A stretch of DNA of 64,000 nucleotides from Calonectria ilicicola (taxonomy: Eukaryota > Ascomycota > Sordariomycetes > Hypocreales > Nectriaceae): contig CP085835.1 in assembly GCA_020809705.1 (NCBI GenBank), positions 2,480,001-2,544,000 on the forward strand, read 5' to 3'. Shown piece by piece: positions 1 to 11,419 of this stretch. The stretch's first letter is position 1; every line of letters starts with the position of its first letter. The notes beneath the pieces were generated by a model. It saw only the letters and a program-made list of their open reading frames with translations, searched no databases and was not told the DNA's origin. A program made the translations under genes and the position numbers.

Positions 1-1354
1 AGCTGACTCCTGCAACGCTGATGCGACGCAAGTTCATGATGTTTTCAGTCAGTGTGCCGGTCTTGTCAGTGAAGACGTAGCTGATCTGGCCAAGGTCGTC
101 GAGGTTGTTTGTGTTGTTGACCCAAGCCGGGGTGTCGGTTTCGTTGTGGTACATAGTCAGATCACTAACCACCATGACCAATTGGCCCATCTTGACAGCT
201 TCAAGGCCAATGTAGAGAGAAAGCGGAATGATTTGGTTGAACATGATGAGAAAGCCGAACCAGATTTTGGCCATGCCGACAGTAGCGCCACTGAGGTACC
301 ACGCCTTGCCTTCGGAATTTCCCCTCCAAATGACATAGCCGATTGTGCAGAGCGTTGAGAGAATGAGCAAATACAACATGAGCCAAAAGACGATGTGGTT
401 GGTGATGTAGTCGGTGGCAGCCTTCTTGGCTTCAAGACCCTTCTCGGCATTCATCCGGATCTTGCAGTCTTCGCCAGTGTTGAGAACAAAACCGATTACC
501 TCATTGGTGTTTCGGATAGTTGAGCCACGGTATACAATCTGATCTGTGGTGACGGGGAACGTCTCTCCTCCGATAGTAATGCGACCATCAAAGCGATAGA
601 GGTCCGCATTTGGGTCCTCGATGGCCAGTGTGACGCGACAGGCGAGAATCTTGTCAATGGTACTACAGTTAGGGAGGGCAGGTGGAGGGGCTTTAGACTT
701 GAGATTGGTCTCTCCGTCCAGGGCCATAGTATCGATGTGAGCATATCTATTCTCGCCAGAGGCATGCAAAACCATGATATCGGCAGGGACATCATCATCC
801 TTGGTCAATCGCACAACATCTCCAACCTTGATTGATTCCCAGGTAGTCTCGACCCATTGGAAACCGCTTGCCGATTCCTCCTGGCTGTCGGTGTCTTCAG
901 GTTGGAAACCAGAGGTGCCATTGCTCAAAACATTCGCTTTGCGGTTGTTCTCAACCACATCGGCCTGATAACGCAAGTAATCATAGTATCCTTCCTTGAC
1001 CATAAGCAAGTAAATGAAGACGATCAAGGGAATAATGGTGGTAAAAGTTCCGGTTGTGCTCAGGCCTGGGATGAGCTGCAAGACGGAAACAATAAACAGG
1101 TAGGCATGGGCAACGCGCGTAAACTGGAAGACGATTTGGCGTGGGATGAAATCGGCGACGGTATAGTGGGAAGATTTGATGGCATTAGAGATGTAAGGCG
1201 CACCGGTCGCATTGTCAATCAAAACCTCCCGCGAAGTCGGGTTGAGGGGAATCTTTCGTCCTGTGCTTCCATCTGCGGGCTTGGGGGGTGGCTTTTCACC
1301 CCGAATGAGCTCCGGTATGGTCTTCAGATACCATGGCTTCGGTTTCGGCGCCAT
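1..1354 (-). CDS. P4-type ATPase, phospholipid flippase catalytic subunit (3' part lies beyond the window)
   Basis: The reading frame is open from the ATG at 1354, in a strong GCCACCATGG context, to the left edge, giving the first 451 residues without an intron. P4-ATPases flip aminophospholipids from the outer to the cytosolic leaflet of Golgi, endosomal and plasma membranes. Seen here: a first transmembrane pair at about residues 85-130; the actuator motif DGETNLK at 213-219, where P4 enzymes have DGET in place of TGES; a hydrophobic stretch with a PLSLY motif before the phosphorylation site; and DKTGT with the phosphorylated Asp at residue 430. The N-terminal tail is short (about 80 residues) for a Drs2/Dnf-type protein. 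The neighbour read in the opposite direction is a Cdc50/Lem3 beta subunit, the obligate partner of most P4-ATPases. The nucleotide-binding domain and last helices are not visible, so the subfamily is not assigned. Confidence 0.95.
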   Translation of the reverse strand, partial: MAPKPKPWYLKTIPELIRGEKPPPKPADGSTGRKIPLNPTSREVLIDNATGAPYISNAIKSSHYTVADFIPRQIVFQFTRVAHAYLFIVSVLQLIPGLSTTGTFTTIIPLIVFIYLLMVKEGYYDYLRYQADVVENNRKANVLSNGTSGFQPEDTDSQEESASGFQWVETTWESIKVGDVVRLTKDDDVPADIMVLHASGENRYAHIDTMALDGETNLKSKAPPPALPNCSTIDKILACRVTLAIEDPNADLYRFDGRITIGGETFPVTTDQIVYRGSTIRNTNEVIGFVLNTGEDCKIRMNAEKGLEAKKAATDYITNHIVFWLMLYLLILSTLCTIGYVIWRGNSEGKAWYLSGATVGMAKIWFGFLIMFNQIIPLSLYIGLEAVKMGQLVMVVSDLTMYHNETDTPAWVNNTNNLDDLGQISYVFTDKTGTLTENIMNLRRISVAGVS

Positions 1355-3229
1355 GGTGGCTGTCTGGGACGGCGGCCTTCCCAGAGTCAGATGCAATTAA
1401 TTACTGCAGTTACCGTTGATGTTTTTAAAACTCATGCATGGGGAATATTGCAAGATCAAAACGCGCCACCGCCAAGTAAAAAGAAATATACGAAAAATAA
1501 ACCGCTGAAGGAATGAATGAATGACTGATTGAATGAACGGACAGCTATGCTTGAAGGGAGTGTGGGGAGTATTGTAGGAGAAAATAAGGTAATGAAAGGG
1601 GGGGCAAGGGTGGCTCGAGGCGATCTGGGAAATAACTGGAGCCCAGATTAAAATCCGCTGATCGTGAGGTTCATCCAGACCAAGGAAGGTATTCCTGTGT
1701 ATCACGCAGAGCCGAAGTTTCGACTTTCCAGATGCAGGGAAAGCTTGGCCAGTTCAAGGTGGACAGTTTCAATAAAAACGACTGGGGCGCAGAGGCTGTG
1801 CCTCTGGCCCAGAGCTTCTGGAATAAAGTTAGTTTAGCGCTTCAAATGTAATGACGAAACACGAGAGTGGATGGAACACAGGGAATTGAATCCCAGGGAT
1901 ACACGATGCGGCATCCACCATTCCCCTTAGAGTTAGGCGAGGGGTTATCTGCCAGGTCAAACAGTTGGCCGTCCACTTGCGTGCTGGTTGGCAATAATCC
2001 CATCTAAAGCCTGAAAGCTCCAACCAACTCGTGGGATGAGACCACGGAGCCGTTCCTTGTTGAGAACCTTGCTTGGCGTGTTAGCAGTAGGGCGAAGGTG
2101 CTTGTTGAGCCTCCACAGAGGGGAGAGTTAAAATGACGGAGCCCGCGCGACGCGCGAACTTGTCGAGCTCTTGTGCAATTAAGGGATGGTAATTACTTAA
2201 CAGCTGTGCCTCGCCCGCTGCAACCCCAACTCTCTTCCAAATTGTCACAGAGACGCAGAGCAAGAAACGCCCTGTGAGAACCGTCAACTAAAGATAGAGA
2301 ATGATACTGAGTAATTAGCGAATCAGATAAGTGGAGACATAGACTAATGCTTGGGTCGCGCCCGGATTCTTCTGACTAAGACGCGATGGGCGCTGCAACA
2401 GACCTCTTGCAGGCAGTAATTACCAGGGTAATTTAAATGTGCCGTGGCGGTGCAGGGTGTGATCGGCTCAGCAAGTCTTGCAATAGGCAGAGCAGGCGAT
2501 CTGAGCCCAAGACGTCAAGATTAAGACGCGCTAGAAGCCTCGACCCAGGGCCTCAATTTTGGAACCAACAGGAAACCTACGAGCAAAGCCAGTGGCAAGC
2601 CAGAACGAAACAACTGCGGCCCGCAAAACGCCACGCAGATGATCAAGAGATCGGTCGCTGAACCTGTCGCCCGCTTAACCAGCCGACAGCCCTACACCCA
2701 GTAGAAAACAGGGTCAGACAGACATGCTCCGCCCGTTGCAACCTTCTATCAAAGGATGGCGCAGAAACACAGCCAAGACTCCCGTTGGCTGCTCTCTCTC
2801 CCCTTCGCCATATACGATTAATACATATTTCGCATTACTCAGGATCCATCCGAAAATCTGCCTGTTCCTCAACCTTACCTCACCTTCCCTTGCGAGTTAG
2901 GCCTGTCAGGGTCAGAACACACCACGCTCAACAGAGCGCCCGTGCCCCGTTGTTTTACCTTGACAGGGGTTCCCCAACTGGAACTCTCCTGTAATTGTGA
3001 CGACATTCTAGAGCCCACTCACTCACTCCGTCATTGAAGAAATTCACATCCCGCCGACAACTTCCTTCGTGACGGAGAGACGCCTCTGCTTCCAAACGGG
3101 TCTCGAAGCGCCACCAGCCCCTCCCCTCATCATCATCCCCCTCAACCCATACATTCTTTTATCGACGAGGGGCACCTGTGATCCGTAGTTCCATTTCTCA
3201 CCAAGTAAAAAGAAAAAGGGCCCATCAAA
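1355..3229. promoter_or_regulatory. Shared divergent intergenic region of the two flippase subunit genes
   Basis: This 1.9 kb has no credible gene. The start codons of the catalytic and beta subunits face outward from it, so it must carry both promoters. The stretch just before the beta-subunit ATG is rich in C and T, as in many fungal 5' leaders. No clear TATA box or palindrome was recognised. Confidence 0.5.
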
Positions 3230-4680
3230 ATGGGCGAGCCAAAGGGGAAAAAAGAGAACCAAGGCACTCTGCCAAGCGGGATCAAGAAGCCCCCCAAGCC
3301 TGAAGATACACCATGGTTACAGCAGCGCATGCCAGCTTGGAGGTGAGTTCACCGTTTGTCCCCAATTCCAGCCACACATTTGCCAGAATACCTTTGTTTG
3401 GCAACTTTGCCTTCTCCTTCGAATGCATCACATGCGAAGCCTAGAGCCAAGACTAACCATGATTCAACCAGACCAATTTATACCTACAAGAACTCGGCTT
3501 CAATTTTCCTAATTCTCGGTGCCATCTTTGTCGGTCTCGGAGGCTTCCTGCTACATACAGACTCAAGCGTTGGTCCAATCATCCGATTCACAATCGACTG
3601 GAGACTAACCTCGCTGGCCAGGTCCGCGAACTTCGGTTCGATTACACACAATGCGGGCAGCTGCAGACACAGGATCAGCTCGAGGACATGCCCAGCGGCA
3701 ACTACCAGCTGCATGTCAAGAACTCAACCTCAAACCAGCCCAAGGTGCAGTGGATGCGATCATCAAAGTCGCGAACTTTTGATGGTGTGACCAAGAACTA
3801 CACCACATGCAGCATCGACTTTTTCCTCCCTGAAACCCTTCAGCCTCCGATTTTCTTCTACTACCACCTCACCGAGTTCGTTCAAAACCACCGAGAATAT
3901 GGCACCTCATTCAGCAAATCGCAATTGAACGGAAAGAACGAAACCGTCTCCAAGCTGGGGGACTCATGCGATCCCGTCTCGGCTGGAGTGACGGGTTCCG
4001 ACGGCGTCGAGAGAATCGTGTACCCTTGCGGCGCCCTCCCCAACTCGGTCTTCAACGACACCTTCATGGACCCCGTGCGATTCCTTGACGAGTCCGACAC
4101 CTCGGGCGCGACCGACATCTACAACATGTCCAGGATCAACATTACTACAAAGGCCACCCAGGAGTTCTTCAAAGCAAGCACCTACACGGTTCCCAGTCAA
4201 AGCGGGAGCAACGACAGCACCATTGTCCCGCCTCCAAACTGGGCCGAGCGATATCCCAATGGTTACCACACAGACAACATGTTCGACCCCACCATGGATG
4301 AGGCATTCATGGTCTGGATGCGCACAGCTGCCGGTCCCACCTTTGCCAATATCGCAATGAAGAATGAGTGGAACGCGATGCAGAGGGGTTTATATCGCCT
4401 TGAACTCTTTTCTCGTAAGTTCCACCTCCACGTGCACCAAGGGTTCCTTGTTACTGACTACATATCCACTCCAGACTTTCCCATTGAGGCCAACGGAGGC
4501 AAAAAGTCCATTATTATCTCCACAAAATCATCCGGCATGGGCCGAGTCACCTTCTTGTCCAAAGCATACATTGCTTCCGGTGCCATCAGCATCGTTCTCG
4601 GCGTCTTCTTTGCGCTTACGCCGCTCCACAAGCCACCACCTTTGAAGAATCATGAGTACCTGCATAAGAAGCAGTACTAA
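3230..4680 (+). CDS. Cdc50/Lem3 family flippase beta subunit
   Basis: Four exons (3230-3342, 3472-3568, 3622-4414, 4475-4680) join in frame to a 402-residue protein. Cdc50 proteins chaperone P4-ATPases out of the ER and are needed for their activity. The short cytosolic N-terminus has the family's LQQRMPAWRP region; helix one spans about residues 45-65 (SASIFLILGAIFVGLGGF) and is followed by the LRFDYTQC stretch seen after the first helix in this family. A lumenal domain has paired cysteines and many N-glycosylation sequons, and helix two spans about 365-385. The second intron has a weak GTTGGT donor but a good GACTAAC branch point, and its removal restores the family sequence. The third intron is 60 nt and has no stop, so a naive reading would keep it. 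The gene is head to head with the P4-ATPase, suggesting co-expression. Confidence 0.93.
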
Positions 4681-5075
4681 GATCCAACATGTTCTAAAAA
4701 ATGCATGAGATTTCGCCGGATTGACAGTGTCAATTGGTTTCTTGCTTGGGCTCGTTATTTTAGCATGTCATACGTTTTGTCATCATTATACCAAACTGCG
4801 CGATTCTGAATTTTCATTGTGCAGAACGCCATTCTTATATACCATGTATCTGTAGTCCATATAATACCAGAAGCTCAACAAGTCAGCTGTCCCTATCGCA
4901 AACTCGGAACGTGATATATGGCCGGCCTTTCCTGAAGTCGAAGGCCAAGTCGGATAGTCAAACAAATACCATTCCCGTATCTAATCGTCAATTGACTAAC
5001 CAACAAAAATTTGAGGTTACTGTTATCATTATAAGTATATTAGTAGTATATTTTATCTTAATACGTGCCCAAATT
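4681..5075. other. Convergent 3' intergenic region
   Basis: This holds the 3' ends of the flippase beta-subunit gene and the F-box-like gene. It is AT-rich, with runs such as ATTATAAGTATATTAG near 5030. No gene or repeat is seen. Confidence 0.4.
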
Positions 5076-6411
5076 TTATTCCCTACCGCTCAGTCTAAAT
5101 TCGCCTTCCCAGTATCCTTTCAGTCCCTGGTTGCACAGAACTGACCTTTGTTCCCAAGATGCCTCTAGTTCTTCCTCGCTGGGAGCCATTAAAAGAACGT
5201 CTTCGACCATTGCCAAGGACCTGTCTCTATAGTAGTGGTCCAGCCAACCAGTGCGAGCTAGTCTTCCTTCTTCCCAAAATACATAGCCACAAGCTCTCTG
5301 GGGCATGAATTCATATTCCATGACCATTCCCTGCAAACCGCGAAAGTCATGACACCATTCCCAGGTAGTCTGGGGACCTTTGTCACCCAAAATCTGGGTT
5401 TCTGGCTCCGGCTCGGGACGTGGTCTCCTACTACCACATCTGATGGTGTAGGTCTTGAACACCTGAAGGCTGTAATACCGAAAGGATTCATACAAAAACT
5501 CTCTTGCGGCTATTGGAACATTACAGCCCAACAGCTTGTAGCGCTCATCATAGGTTTTGGCGCGAGAAATGTCGAGGATGGCGTGCAAACCCCGAGACAT
5601 GATTTGTTCAGTAAACAAATCATCAGACTCTACCACGTAGCGAATAGAAAACTCTCCCCACGAAATATCGTGAAGGCAAAGGTCGTTAAAGGCTACTCCG
5701 ATGCGACACAAATAAGGTTAACTTGGCTAAGCAAATGAGAAGTGGACATTGTCACGTACCAGGAACGATCATTCGCCACAGCGCCCCATGCACGCTTGCA
5801 AGCTGCTCGTTCTCCCATGGTTTAAAGTGGTCAAAGAAGCAACATTGGGCGCGTTTGAAATCGGTGCCCAAAATGGCCCCGGGCGGAGGGAAAAGGTAGC
5901 GGAACATCTCGAAGCGATACAAGGCACACTGGATGCGGGTCATCTCGACTTCGGACATGGGCGGCTCCGGCTGGTGCGAGACCAGAGCCTCCATACGGGT
6001 CACGTAGGCGGCGGCAAGCGTGCCAGCAAGCGTCGTGACGACATGGTGCAGTTTAATGGCAGCGATGCCATCCGCGAGCGTCCATTTGAAGCCGGACGCT
6101 GCCTCTTGGCTGCCATGGCGGAGAACATCCTTCACCCCAGCAATCAGATCCGTGTCCGGCAGCTGGACCGCCGGATGGATGCTGCGCGCTCGGCAGGTTT
6201 GGACGGCGTGGGGTAAGACTGCGGCACTAATCTCACGGTCCACCAGGCCCGCGACGAGGGGGCTGGGGAACGAGTGAAAGGCAGCGTGAAGGGCGCGGCA
6301 CGAGGCAATGGCGCACAAGAGGGTGTCGATATCGTCGGACTGACTCAGAACGAGCCTCAGGATTTCCTGTGGCAACGAGGTTAATTTGACTTTTTGCGCC
6401 ATTTTGACCAC
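5076..6411 (-). CDS. F-box-like protein of unknown target
   Basis: Two exons (6411-5760, 5695-5076) give 423 residues. The 64-nt intron has a GTACGT donor, a GTTAAC branch point and a GGAG acceptor; the stop codons in the unspliced reading fall inside it. The N-terminus (LTSLPQEILRLVLSQSDDIDT, then CRALHAAF) matches the F-box/F-box-like pattern of fungal proteins that may feed substrates to SCF ubiquitin ligases. The rest has no repeat domain that I recognise. The second ATG, four codons in (MAQKVK), is an equally good start. The 3' end converges on the flippase beta-subunit gene. The specific role is unknown. Confidence 0.75.
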
Positions 6412-7092
6412 GGGACGTCAAGATGATGCTCTGGGCAAAAACTGCACTGACGCCCGCACTTCTGATTCGGCCATGGCCATCGAATGAATGGAATGGGTGA
6501 CGGGCGGGCGGCGCTGACTGACCCACTGGCCCGTGTGAAAAGGTCTGGTCTAAGAATAAATGGAACAAATCAAGACCGCTCAACAACTAAAATCCAGCGG
6601 GAAATAGTCTAATATTAAGCGTATTTTGTTTTTAGCTTTATATATTGTGTCTTTGTTATGATTTTGGCGGTTGTATACAAGCACAAAGCCATTCATGTGC
6701 GCCGCACTATGCCCACATTTGTGCGTGAGCTCGCGTAAGAACACATCAAGCACATACATACACACACACACGCACGCACCTTCATTGGGCAGCATTATCC
6801 GGGGTGTCATTGAAACCGGGTTCTTTTTTAACCGAAATATTGACACCAGATGAGGCTGGGGAATATCAAAGCTTGAAACGTCAGAGAGAGCAGGCAATGG
6901 ATGAGACACCTTATCTCGGCCAGACTACGATGCCTTGATGGGACGTAGTGACAATCAATATAGCACCAAGCCATGTCTACAATTAAACATTCAACATCAT
7001 TTCTTATTTCTTTTTACCCCAACGTCCGTTGACCCGTCATGTTTACTTTTGAAGTTGACAAATCTTGGTATTCGCTCTTGGCGCCAAGGCTA
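6412..7092. other. Intergenic, with a CA microsatellite
   Basis: This is promoter of the F-box-like gene and 3' flank of the small acidic gene. It is AT-rich near 6600-6660. Apart from the CA repeat annotated separately, no gene is seen. Confidence 0.4.
6753..6779. repeat. CA/CG dinucleotide microsatellite
   Basis: A short run (ACATACATACACACACACAC followed by GCACGCAC) of simple-sequence repeat upstream of the F-box-like gene. Confidence 0.8.
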
Positions 7093-7743
7093 CTATTTGC
7101 TACCTTCTGATGCCTCCAATGCACCCGCTCCAACCATGATGCCCAAAGATGCAAGGTCGACATCCTCGTCGTCATCCTCGTCGTCATCATCATTGTCTTG
7201 GTTTTGCAAGTCGATGACCACTGCACAAGTGATGGTTAGCAGCAACTCGTAACAAGCACAATTGACGCGCAACATACAAACAGACTTCTCATTCAACCTG
7301 TCTAGCTGGAAACCCGCCTGCAACGAGCCACCGGCGTCAAACACACATCTGGCATATTCAAGCCCTAGATCGTGGTTCTTCAGCTTTAGGCACACCTGAC
7401 GAAAGTGCTCGTGATGCAAATCCTGGTCCGCATCGTCGAAAATGACTGCAACGTTGTGATGCTGAACGCAAAACGCGGCACAATCAGAGCCCAGGGCTGC
7501 GCTCAGCTGAGCCGGGTCCTGGACAGTAGTCTCCAAGCGTGTAAAGAGTTTGGCGTTTAACAATTGTTCACCACTTTTCCCAGTGTAGATGGTCACGTTG
7601 GGCGGGAGCGTTACTAGCTCAGGCTTGGACCCGCCACGGGCTTTGGCGCCCTCGGGCTGAGCAGAATGCCAACAGTATCAGCTTCCCATCGACAGAGTCA
7701 GACCATGCAACAGGCTGGTCCTTACCTGGGTTGATGATGACAT
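7093..7743 (-). CDS. Small acidic-tailed hypothetical protein
   Basis: Three exons (7743-7726, 7656-7278, 7220-7093) give 174 residues. The first exon is only 18 nt (ATG to CAG). Introns have GTAAGG and GTATGT donors, and the second has a GCTAACC branch point. The product is soluble, with no signal peptide or membrane span; residues 1-125 are mixed and the tail contains a run of about ten Asp/Glu encoded by GAT/GAC/GAG repeats. I do not recognise a family. The second intron has no in-frame stop, so an unspliced form would insert 19 residues rich in Cys and Leu. The gene model rests on splice signals and frame only. Confidence 0.55.
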
Positions 7744-10006
7744 TTCGCTTGCGTGCAGAAAACGCTTCGATTTTGCAGACTACACTACTCCAGAAAGAGT
7801 TTACGCAGTGTGTTGGTGCCTGAGGCGCCAATATCAGTGATGCTTCTCCCGCAGAGTGGAACACACAGCACACGCACACAAGATGTCAGCTAGAGCTGTA
7901 ATAGGCAGAGACATTGTGAAGCTTGACATTTGAAATAGTCTTTGTAATGGTAAACCCAATTCAGGCCTCATCTTATCTTGTCTTGTCTCTTTCTGTCGGC
8001 ATCCCTCACTCCCGGTTTAAAAGCAAGCACACGTCTCACTGTGCCTGCCGCCATTCCGGGCTCTTTCATTGGACCACGTTAGATCAAAAGAGCTGATAAA
8101 GCCGAATACTACCTTGCATGCCGCCATTGATTGCCAAGATGCAGCCTCCTCGTCATGATAGCTGAGGCTGCATCTGAAAAATAACCCGGTGTAACATCGA
8201 AATTGCCAATGATGCCGCTGAATAATCCACTCTCCAATTGCATAGCCCTTACCCTAGACTCCAAACAACACCTGCATGACAGTCAACCCCCCAAACATTG
8301 AGTAGGATGTAATTCATTTCCATCAAGAATTCTTTCGGCTTCTTTTCCTTACCATTTATCCCTCGGCAGTTTTTTTTTTCTTTTCTTTTTAAAACATAGC
8401 TCCTTATCCCTCGGGAATGACGCCAACTGGTCCAAGTTACGACCTCTTTTACTTTTTCCTGTGAAAGCTGCTAACCCATTATTCCCTGCGGAAAATTCCC
8501 ACATCACTAAGCATCTTAGCGGCCTCGGTAAGCTCACTGAGCTGAGAGTAAGTATCGAGTGAGCAGCTTTGGATCTGATCGTCGCACAGAAAGCCAAGAA
8601 AAGAACACCCCTGTATTCAGTTAGCAGCTCCAACCTGGCCAAGGGTACCCGAGAATTGATTCACTTCCATTGCTAGCCAGATCTGGCAGACCACCTGCCG
8701 TCTCCAGAGTATCTTTGCTTTTGTGTAACGCATCAGTTGGCACTGTGGCACAGTGGCACCGAATCTACCGTGACAGAGTTCCGGGCCAACTTCAGCCTGA
8801 CTCGCCCTCCCTTTTCTAGACCTCCAACCTGTGTGCTCAAACAGTCAAACATTCCTTCTAGCATATACTTTATGTCTTTAAAAAAACCGTTCTGGAAAAC
8901 CAGCTTCAAACTCTTTCCGTCCAGTTCGTAATCGTCTGTGCTTGACCGTTGCAACTCGTCACTCTGCTTGTCATAGCACGGACCAGGGCGGCAAGCTAGA
9001 CTAGATCCCAAAAATCTGGGATAGGGTTAGTGGGTTGGTGGTCCATAAGCTCTCCCACACCCGCGTTGGTGCCCAAGCCGTCGTCCATCTCATCTTTGAT
9101 CCATAGCCCTACCGCCATCCCTGGCCTATGGCGTAGCTTCTGACCCCCGGACTCTTGCTGCCCTTGTGGCCTTGTGGCACACGTCCATCTCCAAGCCGTC
9201 CCCAAGTAAGCAATAAGGGCTGTGTGGTGGCTTCGCAAAGAAGAAACATGTCGCACATCAGCGGTCGCTTGACGCAAGCGTGATAAGCATGGGAAAATGC
9301 CGCCACCCACCTTTCAGGCGCATTTCGTCCATGGGATTGACCGACGGGCTCGCTTGGGCCAAAAGCAATTCCCATCAAATGAGGACTTGCGCGGCAGAAT
9401 TACTTTTTAATCGGCACCAGAAAACCCGGGTAGATCACATGCAAGGATTGACGGTGGGTGGACAAGGTTTCTCGACCGGATCTAGGAAGCTGGTCCCCAG
9501 CACGTTGGCGCCCACTAGCTCGCCTACCAAGGCAGTCGTCTGTCTCTCTATTGGAGATGTCTCTGCGGGCGGGTTTCTCCTGACTAAGGAGTTATGTTCT
9601 GACCGCCCCATTGCTGCGTGTGGAACTTGCCGGGGGGGATCCTGGACACCAACATGGCGGGACGCCATTTGCATTTATCCTCAAAAGCAGCAGGCATCCT
9701 GAAGGCATTCAGCCCACCTACAATTTACTCCACATCGAATCCAAGGTTGCACCGGCTTCCATTCTATTTCAACTGTCGACACATCTCACGGGCTAGACGA
9801 CGGGAGAAGTAGAAGTCTGGCGAGAGGGAGGGCTACAGTGCATTGTTGTAAAGAGCTTCGGCCTTCACTGGTGAGTCGTCTTTGTCGCGCTTGGGCCATT
9901 GTGGGGTTTGGAAGGCAATCTAATGGTGTACTCTAGGCTGGGTTGCTCGACACTACTACTGACAATCGACGTCCTCTGTTAGGAGCAGCTCTGTCTACAT
10001 GTCAGC
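7744..10006. other. 2.3 kb gene-free region
   Basis: This lies between the starts of the small acidic gene and the rhodopsin-like gene. It has short open frames on both strands, but none has a recognisable domain. A pyrimidine tract lies near 8369-8391. Nothing else stands out. Confidence 0.4.
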
Positions 10007-11419
10007 ATGGCAATAGAAGAAGATGGAAAGTGGGCAGTTGGCGCCATGTGGATGCTCTGCCTACTGGTCCTCTTCTTTGTGGTCCTGCGGATATACACCC
10101 GAGTCGTGCTGGTGCATTCCTTTGGCTACGACGATGTCGCCTACATGATAGCTTTCGTAAGTTATTGGGTTGCTAGGTCCCGCAACTGTGTTGCCCCAAA
10201 GCTAACTGGGAATCTCTCTCTACTAAGGTCTTTTTAATACTTGTTAGTGCCGTCATGACAGCCTCGGCCTACTACGGCTTTGGTCAGGCCAATACCCCGA
10301 ACAACCAAGCCACTGCGAATGCCATGTTATTGGAAGCAATTGGAATCAACATTGTCGGGACCGGAATGATTATCGCCAAACTATCACTTGGATTGTTTCT
10401 TCTTCGGATTGTTGAGGTGCGGTGGCACAAGTTCGCCATTTGGGGAGTCATGGGTCTTTTGGTACTCGCATCTCTTTCGACCATTGTTGTTTATTGGACC
10501 CAGTGCCAGCCAGTGGCCTTTATGTGGGATAAGAGAATAAAGGGAGGCAAATGCACCAACCGATTTGTTCCAGCAGCCTATGTCGTCGCATGTAAGCGCC
10601 CGCTCCCATCATCGTCCTTGGCTCCAGTGTTGGGCCATGTATAACCAAGGAAGGCAACGTCTAACGCGTATCAACCAGCTGTCTGTGTTTTTGCAGACTT
10701 TTTCTTTGTTATATTTCCATGGGTGATCATGTGGAAGCTCAATATTAACCGCCGCGACAAAACTCTCATTCTTTCTAGTTTAAGCCTAGGCGTCATGTAA
10801 GTTGACCCGCTGATGCTCTTGTTTGCGTCGAAAAGGTATGGGGAATGTCTGCTGACAGCGACATTTAGTGCAGGTGCATGTGGAATTAAGCGAACTAGCG
10901 AAATCGGCGCGCTTTATGAGCCTGACTTTTTAAGTATGTCGTGTCTATCTCGAAAAAAAAAAAGGTCACTTTGCTAACGTGGGTACCTGAACAGAGGCCT
11001 CTTTACCTGTTGCGGTTTGGTCAATAGCAGAAATGGCCGTTACTATGATGTGCACCGGTGTCCCCGTGTGTCTCCCATATTTCCTTCGGTTATACGGAAA
11101 ATGGTCCTCAAAAAATCGCACTAACAGCAGTGGCAACATCGAGTCCGGTCAAGTGCAGTACAACAATGGAAACTCGGGACAGACACCAAACAGCTATACA
11201 TCAACGTTGTCAGGGATGGCGCGGAAATTAGGCATTGCGATGACCATGTTCGAAACTCAGGTTGAGGACCGACGAAGCGACGACGAGATTACATTGCATG
11301 ACTATAGAAATACGAGGAATAATACAGAGGAATCGCTACAAATAGAAGGGATTCGGGTGAGGGAGGAGTGCGAAGTCGTTGTGGAGGAAAGAATATCTAG
11401 ATCAGGCGAACCTGTATAA
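10007..11419 (+). CDS. Fungal rhodopsin-like 7TM integral membrane protein
   Basis: Five exons (10007-10156, 10228-10591, 10679-10796, 10869-10933, 10995-11419) give 373 residues. The protein belongs to the large fungal membrane family with a rhodopsin-like domain, some members of which (PTH11-type) are thought to be GPCR-like sensors. Seen here: helix one (AVGAMWMLCLLVLFFVVLRI), the RIYTR and FGYDDVAY motifs after it, a helix-three region ending in the SLGLFLLRI stretch, Cys residues in the CTN loop, a DFFFVIFPWVIMWKL helix, and the LGVIAGACGIKR motif of the penultimate helices. A hydrophilic tail of about 110 residues follows the last helix. There is no CFEM domain at the N-terminus, so it is not a classic CFEM-PTH11 receptor. 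Ligand and role are unknown. Confidence 0.88.

Noticed and set aside
1880..1950. tRNA-like T-arm sequence (GGGATTCAATTCCC on minus)
   Set aside because: The T-stem does not pair with a 7-nt loop and no matching acceptor stem is found at tRNA distance.
8369..8391. Pyrimidine run as a transposon tail
   Set aside because: No target-site duplication, terminal repeat or coding remnant around it.
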